Shown here: positions 10,239 to 17,455 of the stretch, one piece after another
Layout: each line of letters opens with the position of its first letter
Position numbering within the stretch: the stretch's first letter is position 1
Source of the DNA: JBBRFH01 sp038224615
GTDB lineage: Bacteria; Planctomycetota; Phycisphaerae; Tepidisphaerales; Tepidisphaeraceae
DNA: 43,964 nucleotides
Direction of reading: 5' to 3'
NCBI GenBank assembly: GCA_038224615.1
Contig: JBBRFH010000002.1
Coordinates: forward strand, 1-43,964
Position numbers and translations under genes: made by a program
The notes under the pieces: model-generated
The model's input: only the letters and a program-made list of their open reading frames with translations
What the model was told of the DNA's origin: nothing
The model's database searches: none

Positions 10239-10625
10239 CCGCGAGGGAGTCCGCTTGCAGTGCGACAACCCGATGCGGGTCCGCGCCAAACAGGGCACTG
10301 AAGCCATCAAGCATCTGGTGGACGGCAATTAACGCCGCAACGAGCAGGTGGATGGAACGCATCGCCGCATTCAGACGGCGCGAGGGGGAGAAGCATTGTC
10401 CTGCCCGTTCGCGCGACGCGTCAAAAATCGGCGCATAAAAATGCCGTCGGGTGCGAAAGGAGGGGGGGACCTTTCACGGGGGAACCGACGGCCCACGAAC
10501 TATCTCACATCCCCGCTCGGCTTGCAACCCCTATTTCAAAATTTCGGTCCGTTCTTCCAGCGCGATCGTATGTGCGTCTCTTCGGGGCGACTTCGACGTC
10601 TTTGAACTGGAAACCTCCGGCGCAA
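10239..10625. other. Intergenic region with a long hairpin
   Basis: No gene seen. At 10443-10492 an outer 8-bp perfect stem (gccgtcgg/ccgacggc) encloses a second stem (gtg-c-gaaagg with cctttcac) closed by a G-rich loop. No T-run follows, so it is either a poor terminator of the upstream gene or a structured leader of the downstream one. It does not match a riboswitch class I can recognise. Confidence 0.45.
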
Positions 10626-12047
10626 ATGAATACCCTGTCAGCCGACTTGACGCAGCTCACCGAACCCAACTCGACCACCCGCCCCGGTGTCGCCGATGCC
10701 GCCGACGTGCGGCAGCAGCTCACGGGGAAGCACGTTTGCCCCTTTTGCGGGGTTATTCGCGCTGATGTGCTGCAGCCGTGCCCGCGCTGCACGATGGAAG
10801 ACTCGTCGGCGACGCGGTCGGCGACGCGGCAGCGGATCGGGCCTTGGTTTGTCCTCCAGGCCCGCAACCCGTCGGCCCCGGGTATGCGGTATGTCACGCT
10901 GCTGTCATTAGTTAGGAAAGGCCACGTCACACCCCGCTCGATCGTCCGCGGGCCGACCACGCACCAGTTGTGGACGTTCGCCGCTTCCGTGCGCGGGCTA
11001 AGTCGTGAATTCGGCATTTGTTATCATTGCGGCGAGCAGATCGACGCCGCCGCCCCGAACTGCCCGCACTGCATCAAATCGCAGGATCTTCCCGCCGACC
11101 CGGACGTGTGGCTCGAGCCGGTGCCGGAGATGGCGGTCAGTGCCGGACCTGCGTCGTCCGAAACGGGCATGGACGGCGGGACGTCGCTTGATCTGCAAGC
11201 CGACCATTTCCCCGAAGAAACGCCGCGTCCCGCGCCGGCGGTCCCGAAACCTGCGCCGCCTATCGCGCCCGGTCTGCCGGCGATCGCCTCACAGCGGACC
11301 TCGCGCCCGACGGCCCCCTCGGCGCTGGCAACACGACAGGCCGTCGACCGGGTCTCGAATAAGGAAGAGCAGATTCTCAGCGCCCGCGAACTTGCCGCTG
11401 CGTTCCAACTCGATTTCAAGCCGCCCGGCCAGCCAGGCGGCAAGCGCTTTGGATTCTTTAAGACCGCAATCACGCTGCTGCTGATCGGGGGCGTGGGGAC
11501 CGGCATCGTGATGTTCCTGCGCCCCGAACTGCGTGAGCAATCAACCGACTGGCTGTCCGCCAAGTGGACCGCGTTACGGGCCCAACTCGACAAGCCGGCG
11601 ACGGTCGGCACGACTCCGATTCCCAAATCCGGCTCGCCCGGCGCCGCGGCACCGACTATTGCTGCACCGAAGTCCAAGCCAGCGCCCGTCGCCGTTGCGC
11701 CGGCGCCGGAAGTGAAGCCGAGTCCCGCGCCCGATGTGAAACCCGCGCCCGTTCCCACGTTGCCGCCCGCGCCGCGTCCGGTTGTGGAACAGCCGGCCGC
11801 TGTCATTCCCGCGCCGGCAGGGGTGGATGTGACGCCATCCGACGACGTTGTCATCCCCGACAACCTCACCCCCGAGCAGGCACGCGACCTCGGGCAGACC
11901 CTCCGCAAACGCGGCTTGGTCGCCGCCGACAAAGGCGACTGGCGCATGGCGCTACACATGTATCAACAGATCCAGCGGCTTCCCCGCGAAGCCTGGCCAT
12001 CCGACCTGCAGGTCAAACTCGACGTCGCCAAGAAGCGCGCAGGCTGA
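10626..12047 (+). CDS. Zinc-ribbon and GYF-like domain membrane protein
   Basis: A 473-residue protein of unknown function. Order of parts: a first zinc knuckle (CPFCGVIRADVLQPCPRC, about 38-55); a domain of about 65 residues, IGPWFVLQARNP...LLSLVRKGHVTPRSIVRGPTTHQLWTFA, resembling the GYF_2 fold; a second zinc ribbon (CYHCGEQIDAAAPNCPHC); a Pro/Ala-rich linker; a single membrane helix (TAITLLLIGGVGTGIVMFL, about 295-315); a second long Pro/Ala/Lys linker; and a C-terminal TPR-like helical pair (LRKRGLVAADKGDWRMALHMYQQI). Cytoplasmic zinc/GYF part and extracytoplasmic TPR part is the likely topology, by inference. ATG at 10626 is chosen over the upstream in-frame ATG at 10572, whose 18 extra residues lack family character. 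Confidence 0.7.
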   Translation: MNTLSADLTQLTEPNSTTRPGVADAADVRQQLTGKHVCPFCGVIRADVLQPCPRCTMEDSSATRSATRQRIGPWFVLQARNPSAPGMRYVTLLSLVRKGHVTPRSIVRGPTTHQLWTFAASVRGLSREFGICYHCGEQIDAAAPNCPHCIKSQDLPADPDVWLEPVPEMAVSAGPASSETGMDGGTSLDLQADHFPEETPRPAPAVPKPAPPIAPGLPAIASQRTSRPTAPSALATRQAVDRVSNKEEQILSARELAAAFQLDFKPPGQPGGKRFGFFKTAITLLLIGGVGTGIVMFLRPELREQSTDWLSAKWTALRAQLDKPATVGTTPIPKSGSPGAAAPTIAAPKSKPAPVAVAPAPEVKPSPAPDVKPAPVPTLPPAPRPVVEQPAAVIPAPAGVDVTPSDDVVIPDNLTPEQARDLGQTLRKRGLVAADKGDWRMALHMYQQIQRLPREAWPSDLQVKLDVAKKRAG

Positions 12048-12192
12048 TTGGGGTATCGCTCGGTATCAGATTGAACGGGATTCCCCGTGATCGTGACGCC
12101 GACGCAGCGACTCGTGCAAAATGTTGGGCGCCGCGGTTTTTGCGGGGAAGCGGTGCGATCCAGTTGGCGCTCGACGAGGTCTTAAGCGGAGG

Positions 12193-12477
12193 TCAGCGTC
12201 CGCCGCCCAGCCCGCGGCCGGTCAGGGCGCGGGCGATGGTGGCGGGGGTGTTGGCGACCGATCCGACGCTGTGGTGGTCGATCAGCTCGACCTGCGGCTT
12301 ACGCGCGGTCTCCAAAGGCGGCTTGCCGACGACGGCGGCGATCTGATTCAGCTCGTCCTTCTTGATGGCCAGTCGCTGCTCGACATCGTGCAACTGCTGC
12401 TCAAGCTCCTGGAACTCGCGCAGTGCCTGTTGGTACAACGTATCTCCTTCGGCCATCCAGTCCTTGAACGATTTCAC
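12193..12477 (-). CDS. Small coiled-coil protein of unknown function
   Basis: 94 residues starting at a GTG with a textbook ribosome-binding site (GGAGG eight nucleotides upstream, complementary strand of 12486-12490), which makes this short gene credible. The N-terminal 60 residues (MKSFKDWMAEGDTLYQQALREFQELEQQLHDVEQRLAIKKDELNQIAAVVGK) are a heptad-like amphipathic coiled coil; the C-terminal third is basic and glycine-rich. No enzyme or DNA-binding motif is visible. It converges with the zinc-ribbon/GYF gene (146 nt between them) and diverges from the M48 protease gene. No family recognised. Confidence 0.65.
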   Translation of the reverse strand: MKSFKDWMAEGDTLYQQALREFQELEQQLHDVEQRLAIKKDELNQIAAVVGKPPLETARKPQVELIDHHSVGSVANTPATIARALTGRGLGGGR

Positions 12478-12545
12478 GTGCTAAACCTCCAGCAACTCGA
12501 CTCTTCAGTATAATGTTATCGGCACAATGGGCGAATGAGAATGAC

Positions 12546-12658
12546 AAATGAGGGAATGAGGGGAAGAGGCACGGAGGGAAGAAGGCAAAGAGGCAAAAAA
12601 TGTTCTGTCCTTGGTACTCCTCTCCCTCATTGCCTCCCTCCCTCCCTCCACACATCGC
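12546..12658. repeat. Purine-rich/pyrimidine-rich inverted repeat
   Basis: Left arm (about 12548-12594) is made of gaggga, gagggga, ggaggga and gaggc units. The right arm (about 12615-12650) is their approximate complement (ctcctctccctcattgcctc, then repeated cctc). Short direct-repeat units in opposite orientation on the two arms give the same plan as the other intergenic palindromes of this window, though the pairing is looser. It lies between divergent genes. Confidence 0.5.
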
Positions 12659-12686
12659 GTAGAATGGGAACGCGAGGATCAACACC

Positions 12687-13706
12687 ATGCAACCAAATAC
12701 GAAATCGACATCGCTGACGTGGCTCATGCTGCTCCTGCTTTCGCTCGCGCTGGGCACGGGCTGCGCGACCGACAAGCAGATCATCGCCCAGGCCGCCGAC
12801 GCGCATAAGGAGATTGATCGGGCGGTCCTCGACGATGCGGTGCTCTCGGGGTATGTGCAGTCGATCGGGCAGCGGGTCGTGGTCGTGGCGCGCGAGCTGG
12901 ACGCCGAGGGGTACGGGCCTAAGGCGCACAGAAGCGAGGACAGCGAATGGATGTTCAAGGACATCCAGTTCCACCTCGTCAACTCGCCGACGCTGAACGC
13001 CTTCACGACCGGCGGGCAGCATGTGTACCTCTACAGCGAGCTGTTCACGACGGCCAAGAGCGAGGACGAGTTCGCCGCGGTTGTCGCGCACGAATTCGGT
13101 CACATCTATGGCCGGCATGTGCAGAAAGGGACGAACCGGCAGTACGCGGCGCTGGGTGTCGCGGCGCTGGGCGCGGTGGGCGGGGCGGTGATCGGCGGTG
13201 AAGACAATCGCGTTGCCGGCGCTGCGGCCGGCGGCGGGGTGGGGCTGGTCGCGGCGCAGTTCGCCAACATGGGCTTCACGCGCGGCGACGAGGACGAGGC
13301 TGACAAGATCGGCTTCGCTTTCTACACCCACGCCGGCTGGAATCCGGCTTACTTCCCCGATTTTTTCCAGCAGATGATCGACAAGGGTTACGACACGACG
13401 CCCGAGATGATGAGCGACCACCCCAAGCTCGCCAACCGCGTGGAAAACACCAAGCGCCGCATCAGCGAACTGCCGCCGGAAGCGAAAAACTGGCGTCGTC
13501 CCGACATCGCCAGCCCACAGAAGTTCGCCGAGTACCAGGCCCGGGCGCGCAAGCTCGCCAAAAGCGCGCCAAAGGACAAGTCGCTCGAGGCCGCGCAGCT
13601 CATGCTGTCGGCGTTCCCGAGTTGTGTCGCGCCGCTCGAGCAGCCTACGCAGAAGCAGGCCCGCGAGAAGATCGCAAAGGCGGCCCAGAAGGATCAGGCA
13701 AAGTAG
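12687..13706 (+). CDS. M48-family metalloprotease, lipoprotein
   Basis: Zinc endopeptidase of the BepA/LoiP-like M48 group, expected to act in envelope protein quality control. The N-terminus is a lipoprotein signal (hydrophobic 11-22, then LGTGC with Cys26 as the lipid-modified residue). The zinc site is HEFGH (135-139) with the third ligand Glu204 in EADKIGF, and the helix A..VAHEFGHIYGRHV is typical. Between them is a glycine/alanine-rich hydrophobic stretch (about 150-190). YAR-like substrate-strand sequence NAFTTGGQHVYLYSEL precedes the active site as usual. The C-terminal 60 residues are helical and lysine-rich. Length 339. The gene starts at ATG; only weak ribosome-binding sequence (cgagga) precedes it. 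It stands alone. Confidence 0.92.
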   Translation: MQPNTKSTSLTWLMLLLLSLALGTGCATDKQIIAQAADAHKEIDRAVLDDAVLSGYVQSIGQRVVVVARELDAEGYGPKAHRSEDSEWMFKDIQFHLVNSPTLNAFTTGGQHVYLYSELFTTAKSEDEFAAVVAHEFGHIYGRHVQKGTNRQYAALGVAALGAVGGAVIGGEDNRVAGAAAGGGVGLVAAQFANMGFTRGDEDEADKIGFAFYTHAGWNPAYFPDFFQQMIDKGYDTTPEMMSDHPKLANRVENTKRRISELPPEAKNWRRPDIASPQKFAEYQARARKLAKSAPKDKSLEAAQLMLSAFPSCVAPLEQPTQKQAREKIAKAAQKDQAK

Positions 13707-13752
13707 CACGTTTGCGTCGGCGTTCGCGCTCATCGCATCCTCGCCGCTCGCG

Positions 13753-13776
13753 TGGCGTTTGGGCGCGGGTTTACAC
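13753..13776 (+). repeat. Short conserved element, copy 1 (tggcgtttgggcg-)
   Basis: The stretch tggcgtttgggcgcgggttt followed by acac recurs almost exactly at 32230-32254 (one substitution, one extra g). Both are preceded by gctcgc. This copy is 55 nt upstream of the FAD_oxidored start codon; the other is upstream of the DUF2339 gene but in the opposite orientation relative to it. Could be a protein-binding site or a remnant of a larger repeat. Confidence 0.4.
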
Positions 13777-13830
13777 GCGGCGCAGTTGGTGGAGAATGTC
13801 GCGTTCCATCAGCAAAAGAGAGAACCAATC

Positions 13831-15429
13831 ATGAGCGACCTGCACTACTTCCGTCCCGACTGGATTCAGAAGACTGACGAACGACTCACTGTCGATGTCT
13901 GCATCTACGGCGCCACCAGCGCCGGTGTGATCGCGGCGATCGAAGCGGTCGAGCGCGGCAAGACCGTTGCGCTGCTGCAGCCGGGCAAGTTCATTGGCGG
14001 ACTCACCACCGGTGGGCTTGGGGAAACCGACTACGGCAAGAAGCACGTCATCGGCGGCAAGTCGGCCGAGTTCTATCGACGCGTCGGCAAGCACTACGGC
14101 AAGGACGAAGAGTGGAAGTTCGAGCCCCGCATCGCGACGGCGGTCTATGACGACTGGCTCAAGAGCGCCGGTGTCACGCCCAGGCTCTGCCAATACCTCG
14201 ATAAGGTCGACGTCGTTGCGGGCAAGATCACCCGAATCACCCTGCTCGGCGGGCTTGAAGTCAGCGCCAAAATCTTCCTCGACGGCACCTACGAAGGCGA
14301 CCTCTACGCCAAGGCCGGCGTCAAGTACCACGTCGGCAGGGAGAGCAACGACGTCTACGGCGAATCCATCAATGGCGTTCAGATCCGCGGCAGCCACCAG
14401 TTTGTTCCGGCGAATGTCGACCCCTACATCGTTGTCGGCGATCCGTCGTCGGGATTGCTCCCCCAGGTCGAGGCGGTCGACCAAGCTAAGAAGATCGGGC
14501 AAGGCGACACCCGCGTGCAGGCCTATTGCTTCCGCATGTGCATGACCAACGACCCGGCGCTGCGCATCGCGTGGGAAAAGCCCGACGGTTTCGACCCCAG
14601 GCAGTACATCATCGCGGCCCGCTGGTTTCAGGAGCCGAACAAAAACGATTACAACGAGCAACTTCGCGACCGATGGGACGATCCAACCCGCAAGATCATC
14701 AACAAGTTCGATTTCTTCCCCAACAAGACGGCCGCCGGCTTCGATAAGACCGACAGCAACAACCACGGCCCGGTCGCCAGCGATTTCATCGGCAAGAGCT
14801 GGGGCTGGCCCGAAGGATGTTACGAGGCGCGCGAAAAGCTCTTCCAGGAACACGTCGCCTACCAGAAGGGCTTCTACTGGTTCATGGCCAACTCGCCGGA
14901 GATTCCCGAACGCTATCACGCGGCCTACCGCGAGTGGGGTCTGGCGAAGGACGAGTTCCTCACCTGCGGCGGATGGAGCCACACGCTCTACATCCGCGAG
15001 GCGCGTCGCATGATCAGCGACTACGTTGTCACCGAGCAGGACACCTCGCACCAGCGTAAGTGCGAAGACCCCGTCGGCATGGGCAGCTACAACCTCGACA
15101 GCCATAACTGCACGCGTTTCGTCAACGCTGACGGCAAGGTGCAGAACGAAGGCGACGTGCAGACCGCGCCCAAGGGTCCGTACGGCATCAGCTATCGGGC
15201 CCTCACGCCGGCCCGCGGGTCGATCACCAATCTGATCGTCCCCGTCTGCTGCAGCACCAGCCACATCGCCTACGGCTCGGTTCGCATGGAACCGGTCTTC
15301 ATGGTCCTCGGCCAAAGCGCCGCCATCGCCGCCTGCATGGCGATCGACTCCGGCAGCACCGTGCAGGACGTGCCCTACGCCCAACTCCGCAAAAAGCTCG
15401 ACGACGCCCAGCAGGTCTGCAAGCTATAG
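13831..15429 (+). CDS. FAD-dependent oxidoreductase (FAD_oxidored family)
   Basis: A 532-residue flavoprotein. The dinucleotide-binding motif is near the N-terminus: VDVCIYGATSAGVIAAIEAVERGKTVALLQP, a GxTSAG variant of the Rossmann GxGxxG, followed by GGLTTGGLGETDYG, characteristic of the PF12831 family. The C-terminal FAD-contacting part is NLIVPVCCSTSHIAYGSVRMEPVFMVLGQSAAIAA. In planctomycetes such proteins are often exported and implicated in polysaccharide or organic-acid catabolism; this copy shows no signal peptide, so a cytoplasmic role is likely. Substrate unknown. ATG at 13831 has AGAGAG upstream and matches the domain start; the frame upstream to 13624 overlaps the preceding protease gene and is not used. 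Confidence 0.85.
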   Translation: MSDLHYFRPDWIQKTDERLTVDVCIYGATSAGVIAAIEAVERGKTVALLQPGKFIGGLTTGGLGETDYGKKHVIGGKSAEFYRRVGKHYGKDEEWKFEPRIATAVYDDWLKSAGVTPRLCQYLDKVDVVAGKITRITLLGGLEVSAKIFLDGTYEGDLYAKAGVKYHVGRESNDVYGESINGVQIRGSHQFVPANVDPYIVVGDPSSGLLPQVEAVDQAKKIGQGDTRVQAYCFRMCMTNDPALRIAWEKPDGFDPRQYIIAARWFQEPNKNDYNEQLRDRWDDPTRKIINKFDFFPNKTAAGFDKTDSNNHGPVASDFIGKSWGWPEGCYEAREKLFQEHVAYQKGFYWFMANSPEIPERYHAAYREWGLAKDEFLTCGGWSHTLYIREARRMISDYVVTEQDTSHQRKCEDPVGMGSYNLDSHNCTRFVNADGKVQNEGDVQTAPKGPYGISYRALTPARGSITNLIVPVCCSTSHIAYGSVRMEPVFMVLGQSAAIAACMAIDSGSTVQDVPYAQLRKKLDDAQQVCKL

Positions 15430-15446
15430 CGTTCCACGCAGCAGCG

Positions 15447-15547
15447 GCCGAGACACGAAAGCGCGAAACGCACGAAGTTCAGCACGAAACAGAAAGATCG
15501 AATTCTTCGTGCCTGACTTCGTGCGTTTCGTGCCTTCGTGTCTCGGC
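15447..15547. repeat. Long palindrome with GCACGAA units
   Basis: A 42-nt left arm (15447-15488) pairs with 15506-15547; 37 of 42 positions are complementary and the loop is 17 nt. Each arm contains several cacgaa/gcgaa units at 7-9-nt spacing. It starts 18 nt after the stop of the FAD_oxidored gene. It may terminate transcription in either direction, but it lacks a T-run and its internal direct repeats suggest a mobile or expanding repeat. Confidence 0.8.
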
Positions 15548-15571
15548 TGATTCTTTGAACAGGATCGACGG

Positions 15572-15685
15572 CTAAAACGCGAGCTTCGGCTTGCTGTCGA
15601 GCTTCGTCGACTTCGGGGGCATCGGCTCGACCACGCGCAGCGGGATCGGGTCGATCATGATTCGCCATTCCGGCAATCCTGCGGG
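15572..15685 (-). pseudogene. Possible orphan C-terminus of a lost gene
   Basis: A stop-bounded leftward frame reads PAGLPEWRIMIDPIPLRVV, then EPMPPKSTKLDSKPKLAF and TAG. The composition is protein-like (balanced hydrophobics, Pro/Lys-rich tail) rather than the Arg/Ala/Pro noise of other short frames here. A stop codon lies directly upstream, and the neighbouring DUF2156 gene begins 15 nt beyond. I do not recognise the family. It could equally be chance. Confidence 0.25.
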
Positions 15686-15700
15686 CTAACATCAAGGCAA

Positions 15701-16789
15701 ATGGTCGCACCCGCGCCAGTCTCGCTCACCGCCGTTCACGCGCGGGTGATGCGCTATGGCTGGAATTCGACGGCGTACCAGATTCTCAACCCGCACATCG
15801 AGCACTGGATTGATGATGAGCATGATGCCGTTGTCGGGTACGTGAAGCAGTGTGGGTGGTGGGTGGTGGCTGGGGCGCCTGTGAGCGCGTTGGGCGTTCT
15901 GGAGCAGGTGATCGCGCGTTTTGAGGACGCCGCCGATGCTGCGGGGTGTCGGGTGGTATACGTCTGCGCCGCCGAGCGCCTGCGCGCGCTACTGGTGGAT
16001 CGGCCGACGCATTCAGACGCTACGCTCGGCGCCGAGCCGGTGTGGACCCCGGCAGACTGGGCCGATTGCGTCAACGGGCACGCGTCGATCCGCGCCCAGC
16101 TCAATCGCGCCCGCAACAAACACGTCCGCATCGAAGCGCTCGAGCGCGGCGATGTCGATGCGTGTCTGAATGAGTTGCGGCAGTGCGTCGATGACTGGCT
16201 GGCCCACCGACCGCTGCCGGCACTGCATTTTTTGACCGAGCCGTACACGATCGACGGAGTGCTCACCGATCGGCGGCTTTGGGTCGCAAAGCGCGCCGAC
16301 GGGCGGATCATCGCCTACCTGCTTGCGTCACCCGTACCGGCGCGGGGTGGGTACCTGGTGGAACAGATCGCTCGGCGGCACGAAGCGCCCAACGGCACCA
16401 CCGAATTGCTCATCGACACCGCGCTGCGCGCGATGCATGATTGGGGGTGTACCTACGTGACGCTGGGGCTGGTCGTGTTGACGACATACGTATATGAGTC
16501 GCTCCGGCACAACCCGCCGTGGCTGCGGGCGCTTTTTAGCTTTGCCCGGGTGCTTGGAAGGCGGTTCTACCACTTCGACGGGCTTGAACACTTTCGCGCC
16601 AAGCTGTTGCCCGATCGCTGGGAGCCGATCTACCTGATCACCAACACGCCCCGATTTGCCCCCACCGGTCTTTACGCCGCCGCCCAAGCCTTCTGCGGCG
16701 ACCGATCGCCGATCAGCCTGATCGCCGGCGGGTTATGGAAGGCGGCCAGGACCGAAATGCGCTTCGCAAAACAAAAAAATGACCAATGA
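15701..16789 (+). CDS. DUF2156 / MprF C-terminal-like acyltransferase-fold protein
   Basis: 362-residue soluble protein of the DUF2156 family, the GNAT-like double domain that in MprF transfers an aminoacyl group from aminoacyl-tRNA to phosphatidylglycerol. Typical signatures: ALERGDVDACLNELRQCVDDWLAHRP, the strand LWVAKRADGRIIAYLLASPVPARGGYLVEQIAR, GTTELLIDTALRAMHDWGCTYVTLGL, and the C-terminal RRFYHFDGLEHFRAKLLPDRWEPIYL. No membrane flippase domain is attached, so whether it modifies lipids is open. The last four codons (KNDQ, then stop) lie inside the palindromic repeat that begins at 16779, so the natural C-terminus has probably been altered. Start ATG 15701; no strong ribosome-binding site. 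Confidence 0.82.
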   Translation: MVAPAPVSLTAVHARVMRYGWNSTAYQILNPHIEHWIDDEHDAVVGYVKQCGWWVVAGAPVSALGVLEQVIARFEDAADAAGCRVVYVCAAERLRALLVDRPTHSDATLGAEPVWTPADWADCVNGHASIRAQLNRARNKHVRIEALERGDVDACLNELRQCVDDWLAHRPLPALHFLTEPYTIDGVLTDRRLWVAKRADGRIIAYLLASPVPARGGYLVEQIARRHEAPNGTTELLIDTALRAMHDWGCTYVTLGLVVLTTYVYESLRHNPPWLRALFSFARVLGRRFYHFDGLEHFRAKLLPDRWEPIYLITNTPRFAPTGLYAAAQAFCGDRSPISLIAGGLWKAARTEMRFAKQKNDQ

Positions 16790-16853
16790 CCACCGACCAA
16801 TAACAACTCCCCCAGCCGCCCAATTGGTCATTGGTCATTAGGCATTGGTCATT
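16779..16853. repeat. Palindromic repeat with AATGACC units, overlapping a stop codon
   Basis: Left arm (16779-16806) has aatgacc units read rightwards. The right arm (16821-16853) has ggtcatt units, three exact and one variant (taggcat), i.e. the same unit inverted. Arms pair imperfectly around a C-rich loop. The stop codon of the DUF2156 gene (16787-16789) lies within the left arm. Confidence 0.8.
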
Positions 16854-17441
16854 CCCACCGCGTCCGAGAACAACCGTTTGCGCGTCGCTGAAACCTATCG
16901 GACGGCACAAACCCGTTATCCGGACGTACTTGGACGGTCGGCCGCACCGTTGATACGAACGTTTTTATTTGCAACGACTTTGAGGCTCGACTACACTCGC
17001 GCGCCGCGAGGTGGAGCGGAAGGGCTTCCCGAGCGCAGGGTGATTTTGGGACGTACGTTGTCGCACGCAAGTCGCGACGATAGGCCTCTCGATTCTAGCT
17101 AGCCCTGCCCGGATCAAGCCAAGGGTTTCGCCTCGAGCGGTGTACTCATCGCAGTTGATCGATGTCGGCAGCGTCCAGACTCGTTTCGCGGTCCGGCCCG
17201 GAGGGCTCGGTCGTGGTCCGATCGGGGTGTGGCACTGCCGAGATGTAAGTCGATTGATTGTCGGAAGTTACCGCGTTGTCCGCAGCGGCTTTCATACACC
17301 AAGGATCAGCAACTTCGTCGTCGTTGTCCGCGTTCATGCCAGACTCATCCCGATCCATCGCGAAATCGAACCCGTCAGCCCCGCATCGTTGCGTGGCTCG
17401 GGAGGATGCCTGTCTGGTGGCTGGACACGCGGAAGCATTTT
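16854..17441. other. Upstream region of the secretin gene
   Basis: About 590 nt with no gene I would defend. A leftward frame (17146-17358) gives an acidic 70-residue peptide, but it lacks a ribosome-binding site or recognisable motif. A rightward frame overlaps the secretin gene in another phase. The region presumably holds the secretin promoter; no clear sigma-70 hexamer pair was found. Confidence 0.4.
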
Positions 17442-17447
17442 AGGAGG
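17442..17447 (+). promoter_or_regulatory. Strong ribosome-binding site of the secretin gene
   Basis: AGGAGG eight nucleotides before a GTG codon at 17456. It decides the GTG start, since no ATG is nearby in frame. Confidence 0.85.
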
Positions 17448-17455
17448 AGCGCGTC

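Noticed and set aside
10443..10520. Possible riboswitch (ydaO/c-di-AMP-like GGGGGACC text)
   Set aside because: Only a few bases resemble the consensus; the required pseudoknot helices could not be traced. Kept only as an unassigned hairpin.
13771..15384. 537-codon - strand frame antisense to the FAD_oxidored gene
   Set aside because: Shadow of a gene with a recognisable FAD-binding fold on the other strand.
17146..17358. Acidic 70-residue - strand frame upstream of the secretin gene
   Set aside because: No ribosome-binding site, motif or conserved context; cannot be supported as a gene.
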